The notes under the pieces are model-generated. The model saw nothing but the letters and a program-made list of their open reading frames with translations, had not been told where the DNA came from and searched no databases. This document shows positions 5,551 through 7,469 of a DNA stretch of 7,469 bases, one piece after another (within the stretch, counting starts at the first letter, position 1; every line of letters begins with the position of its first letter). The position numbers and the translations under genes are program-made. Source of the DNA: G039029935 sp039029935. Lineage in GTDB: Bacteria > Chloroflexota > Anaerolineae > Caldilineales > Caldilineaceae. The DNA lies in NCBI GenBank assembly GCA_039029935.1, contig JBCCFC010000673.1, positions 1 to 7,469 on the forward strand. The letters run 5' to 3'.

Positions 5551-7164
5551 ATGTCAACAAAACAAATTTACATCAATGCCAACGTCATCACCATGAACCC
5601 AGATGCGCCCAATGCCGAGGCCATCGGGGTCAGCGGAGACACGCTCACGGTGGTGGGCAGCAACAGCGAGGTGCAGCAGTGGGGCGGTGATGACGCCGAG
5701 GTCTTTGATATCGGCGGCGAGACGATGATTCCGGGGCTGATCGAGTCGCACAACCACATTTCGATTGGTGCGGTCTGGATCAGCTATGCCAACTGTAGCT
5801 CGGTGAAATGCAGCACGATTGAGGATGTACAGAACGCCATCGAAGCGGTCGTCAAAGAGAAAGAGCCGGGTGAATGGGTGCAGGGCTATGGCTATGACGA
5901 CACGGCCATTGCCGACATGCGCCACATGACCTATGAAGACTTGGACGCTATCTCGACCGACCATCCCATCTTTATCTCGCATGTCAGCGGTCACTTGAGC
6001 TATCTCAACAGCAAGGCATTGGAATTGGCGGGTATCACGGCGGAGACACCCAATCCACCCGGTGGCACGATTGACAAACGGGAGGATGGCGAGCCGAGTG
6101 GTCTATTGCTCGAAACGGCATCGTTCCTTGTGCGCAAACTACTGCCACAGCCCACACAGGATGAGTTTACCGAGATGTTGCGCCAGCAGATTGCCGAGTA
6201 CAACGCTGTTGGGCTGACGGGGACACATGATGCGGCGATAGGGATGATGGGGGATGGGGCCATGATGTTCAATGCCTGTCGCAAGCTGGAGCAGGAGAAT
6301 GATCTCAACATCCGCATCTACACGGCCATTGTGGATGAAGCCTATAACAGGTATGATGCACTGGGTGTTGCCAAAGGCACAGGCTCAAATTACTACAAAC
6401 TTGGGGGGGTCAAGTTCTTCCAAGATGGCTCGATTCAGGGATTTACAGGGGCGTTGATTGATGACTACCACACACGCCCTGGTTGGAAAGGCGAGTTCAT
6501 CTATCCACAGGAAGAGTTTAACGAGAAGATCGCCTATCATCACAAGAACAACGACCATATCGTTGTCCACTGTAATGGAGACCGTGCCATCGAATCCGTG
6601 TTGGAGGCGATGGAGAAGGCGCAGGCCGAGTATCATCGCGAGGACCATCGCCATATGTTGATCCATGCGCAGATGGCGAACCAAGACCAGATTGAGCGCA
6701 TCACCAAGTTGGGGGCGATTCCGAGCTACTTCATCAACCACATCTACTTCTGGGGCGACCGCCACAAAGCTATTTTCCTCGGTCCAGAGCGTGCTGCGCG
6801 TATGGAACCGCTGCAATCATCGCTCAAGGAAGGCATGATCTTTAGCGTCCATTCCGACTATCCCATCACGCCCTTTGAGCCTTGGCGTACCATGCATACC
6901 TGTGTCAACCGTGAGACGCGCAATGGCGAAATTCTTGGGCCAGAGGAGTGCATTTCGGCCTATGAAGCCCTCGTCACCTTCACAACCCACGCCGCCATGT
7001 GTAGCTTTGAGGAGGACATCAAGGGGAGCCTTGAAGTGGGGAAGCTGGCCGATTTTGTGGTGATAGATCGCGATATGCTGGCGGTGGACCCGATGGAGAT
7101 CAAGGATATTCAGGTGTTGCGCACTGTGATAGGGGGGAGGACGGTGTATGAGCGAGAGGGTTGA
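5551..7164 (+). CDS. YtcJ-like metal-dependent amidohydrolase (Amidohydro_3 family)
   Basis: A cytoplasmic hydrolase of 537 residues, the normal length for YtcJ/NfdA-like enzymes, which cleave amide-type C-N bonds with bound metal. The N-terminal beta-sandwich segment (IYINANVITMNPD) leads to IPGLIESHNH with the metal-binding H67-x-H69. In the barrel, K288 in VKFFQDGS (288-294) may be a carboxylated metal ligand. H340 and D344 lie in HCNGDRAIE, H372 in MLIHAQ, and D436 in HSDYPITPFEPW; all are at the expected places, so the enzyme should be active. The C-terminus GSLEVGKLADFVVIDRD...IGGRTVY completes the sandwich. No signal peptide is present. ATG 5551 is chosen because AGAGGAA (5536-5542) precedes it and the family fold starts here; an upstream in-frame TTG 5446 would add 35 unrelated residues. 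The natural substrate is unknown; the nearby peptide importer suggests an imported amide or peptide-like compound. Confidence 0.92.
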   Translation: MSTKQIYINANVITMNPDAPNAEAIGVSGDTLTVVGSNSEVQQWGGDDAEVFDIGGETMIPGLIESHNHISIGAVWISYANCSSVKCSTIEDVQNAIEAVVKEKEPGEWVQGYGYDDTAIADMRHMTYEDLDAISTDHPIFISHVSGHLSYLNSKALELAGITAETPNPPGGTIDKREDGEPSGLLLETASFLVRKLLPQPTQDEFTEMLRQQIAEYNAVGLTGTHDAAIGMMGDGAMMFNACRKLEQENDLNIRIYTAIVDEAYNRYDALGVAKGTGSNYYKLGGVKFFQDGSIQGFTGALIDDYHTRPGWKGEFIYPQEEFNEKIAYHHKNNDHIVVHCNGDRAIESVLEAMEKAQAEYHREDHRHMLIHAQMANQDQIERITKLGAIPSYFINHIYFWGDRHKAIFLGPERAARMEPLQSSLKEGMIFSVHSDYPITPFEPWRTMHTCVNRETRNGEILGPEECISAYEALVTFTTHAAMCSFEEDIKGSLEVGKLADFVVIDRDMLAVDPMEIKDIQVLRTVIGGRTVYEREG

Positions 7165-7210
7165 TGGTGTGATGGTGTGATAGTGTGATAGTGTGATAGT
7201 GTGATAGTGT
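7163..7210 (+). repeat. Six tandem copies of an 8-bp unit, GAT(G/A)GTGT
   Basis: Two copies of GATGGTGT (7163-7178) are followed by four identical copies of GATAGTGT (7179-7210). The array begins inside the TGA stop of the amidohydrolase gene and ends 7 bp before the -35 box of the next promoter. The identical copies imply recent slippage, so copy number is likely to vary between strains. It does not alter a reading frame, since the stop lies in the first unit, but it changes the spacing upstream of the promoter. Confidence 0.85.
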
Positions 7211-7217
7211 AGAGTGA

Positions 7218-7246
7218 TTGGCGTAAATGCTGACTATTGTTATAAT
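7218..7246 (+). promoter_or_regulatory. Strong extended -10 promoter
   Basis: TTGGCG (7218-7223, 4 of 6) and a perfect TATAAT (7241-7246) are 17 bp apart, and TGT directly before the -10 gives the extended TGnTATAAT element. Transcription would start near 7253, just before a dense run of hairpins. It is the best promoter-like sequence in the window. Confidence 0.65.
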
Positions 7247-7253
7247 GATTGCA

Positions 7254-7450
7254 TTCGGGCGTTAACCGAAAGAATCGCTCTGTCAGGCAATAGTTCCTAA
7301 ATCAATGGTGTTTTATCCATGGACAAGGAACTAACAGAGGGCTACATGGTAGCAGCAGTTAGATAGGTGAGCACACCGATAGATGTGGTTCCAGTCGGTC
7401 GCTCTGTGGTCTAGAATTAAGGGTAGCGGAAACGTGAAGGTGTTCTAGAC
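7254..7450 (+). ncRNA. Candidate structured RNA: small RNA or long 5' leader with hairpins
   Basis: Five perfect stems follow the promoter. (1) TTCGG/CCGAA (7254-7258/7266-7270). (2) A long hairpin, CTCTGT plus TAGTTCCT (7278-7283, 7291-7298) with AGGAACTA-ACAGAG (7326-7339), leaving a 7-nt bulge CAGGCAA, capped by ATGG/CCAT. (3) GCTAC/GTAGC (7341-7353). (4) ACCGA/TCGGT (7375-7379/7395-7399). (5) GTCTAGAA/TTCTAGAC (7409-7416/7443-7450). The sequence TCGCTCTGT occurs twice (7275-7283 and 7399-7407), so ACAGAG 7334-7339 can pair with either copy. Stem 5 ends at a possible start codon, with GAAGG in its loop. I recognise no known family (not tRNA, tmRNA, RNase P, SRP or a common riboswitch). The 305 bases after the amidohydrolase otherwise hold only very short open frames on both strands. 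Confidence 0.4.
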
Positions 7451-7469
7451 ATGACAAGCCTATTTAACA
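7451..7469 (+). CDS. Possible start of a gene running off the window
   Basis: ATG 7451 opens a frame MTSLFN that is cut by the window edge. GAAGG (7436-7440) is a fair Shine-Dalgarno 10 nt upstream. Only six codons are visible, so no function can be given; it matters mainly because it would make the preceding structured region a 5' leader. Confidence 0.2.

Noticed and set aside
5554..5994. Long open frame on the minus strand (146 codons) inside the amidohydrolase gene, and similar antisense frames inside the ATPase and permease genes
   Set aside because: They lie opposite strongly supported coding sequence, have no recognisable motifs, and arise from codon bias of the sense gene.
7163..7210. 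CRISPR array
   Set aside because: The unit is 8 bp and directly tandem, with no spacers and no cas genes.
7387..7396. tRNA T-loop-like sequence GTTCCAGTC
   Set aside because: The flanking bases do not form a T-stem and no acceptor, D or anticodon arms can be placed around it.
7254..7469. Retron non-coding RNA upstream of a reverse transcriptase gene
   Set aside because: No long outer a1/a2 stem encloses an msr/msd layout; the only outer-like stem (7409-7450) has a 26-nt loop, and no reverse transcriptase sequence is visible.

Overview
The window reads as a bacterial chromosome segment, mixed in base composition. The peptide-transporter/amidohydrolase gene content, the AAA-ATPase/nuclease fusion family and the short GTAGGGCGATTCC-type intergenic motifs make Chloroflexota (Anaerolineae-like) my best guess. 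That assignment is inference from family distribution; there is no rRNA or marker gene to settle it. All five complete genes lie on the + strand.

Layout. Positions 1-94 are AT-rich and carry an imperfect 32-bp tandem repeat. Positions 95-3623 form one tightly packed transcription unit: a DppC/OppC/GsiD-type permease (95-973), a PD-(D/E)XK nuclease of the Rpn/PDDEXK_2 'recombination-promoting nuclease' type (988-1815), and a double-domain GsiA-type ATPase (1812-3623) that overlaps the nuclease stop by 4 bp. The Rpn gene sits between two subunits of one importer and is clearly poorer in G+C than its neighbours. It also carries a well-placed internal ribosome-binding site and GTG that could yield a separate 76-residue C-terminal protein, as described for intragenic antitoxins of E. 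coli Rpn proteins. This is the most interesting hypothesis in the window.

Positions 3624-3796 hold a nested inverted repeat overlapping a likely promoter. A monocistronic AAA-type ATPase fused to a PD-(D/E)XK nuclease domain follows (3797-5404). A near-identical 13-bp direct repeat lies on each side of that gene. Positions 5405-5550 hold a hairpin, an 18-bp palindrome and a probable promoter for a YtcJ-like Amidohydro_3 metal-dependent hydrolase (5551-7164).

The last 305 bases contain no complete gene of normal size. They hold six copies of an 8-bp tandem repeat, an almost ideal extended -10 promoter, and about 200 nt of densely hairpin-forming sequence with a possible alternative pairing. 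A possible ribosome-binding site and start codon lie at the very end. This looks like a small RNA or a long structured 5' leader.

Together, the importer and the amidohydrolase suggest uptake and hydrolysis of peptides or other amide compounds. The two PD-(D/E)XK proteins look like accessory (defence- or mobility-associated) genes threaded among these metabolic genes. Substrates and the roles of both nucleases cannot be fixed from sequence alone.
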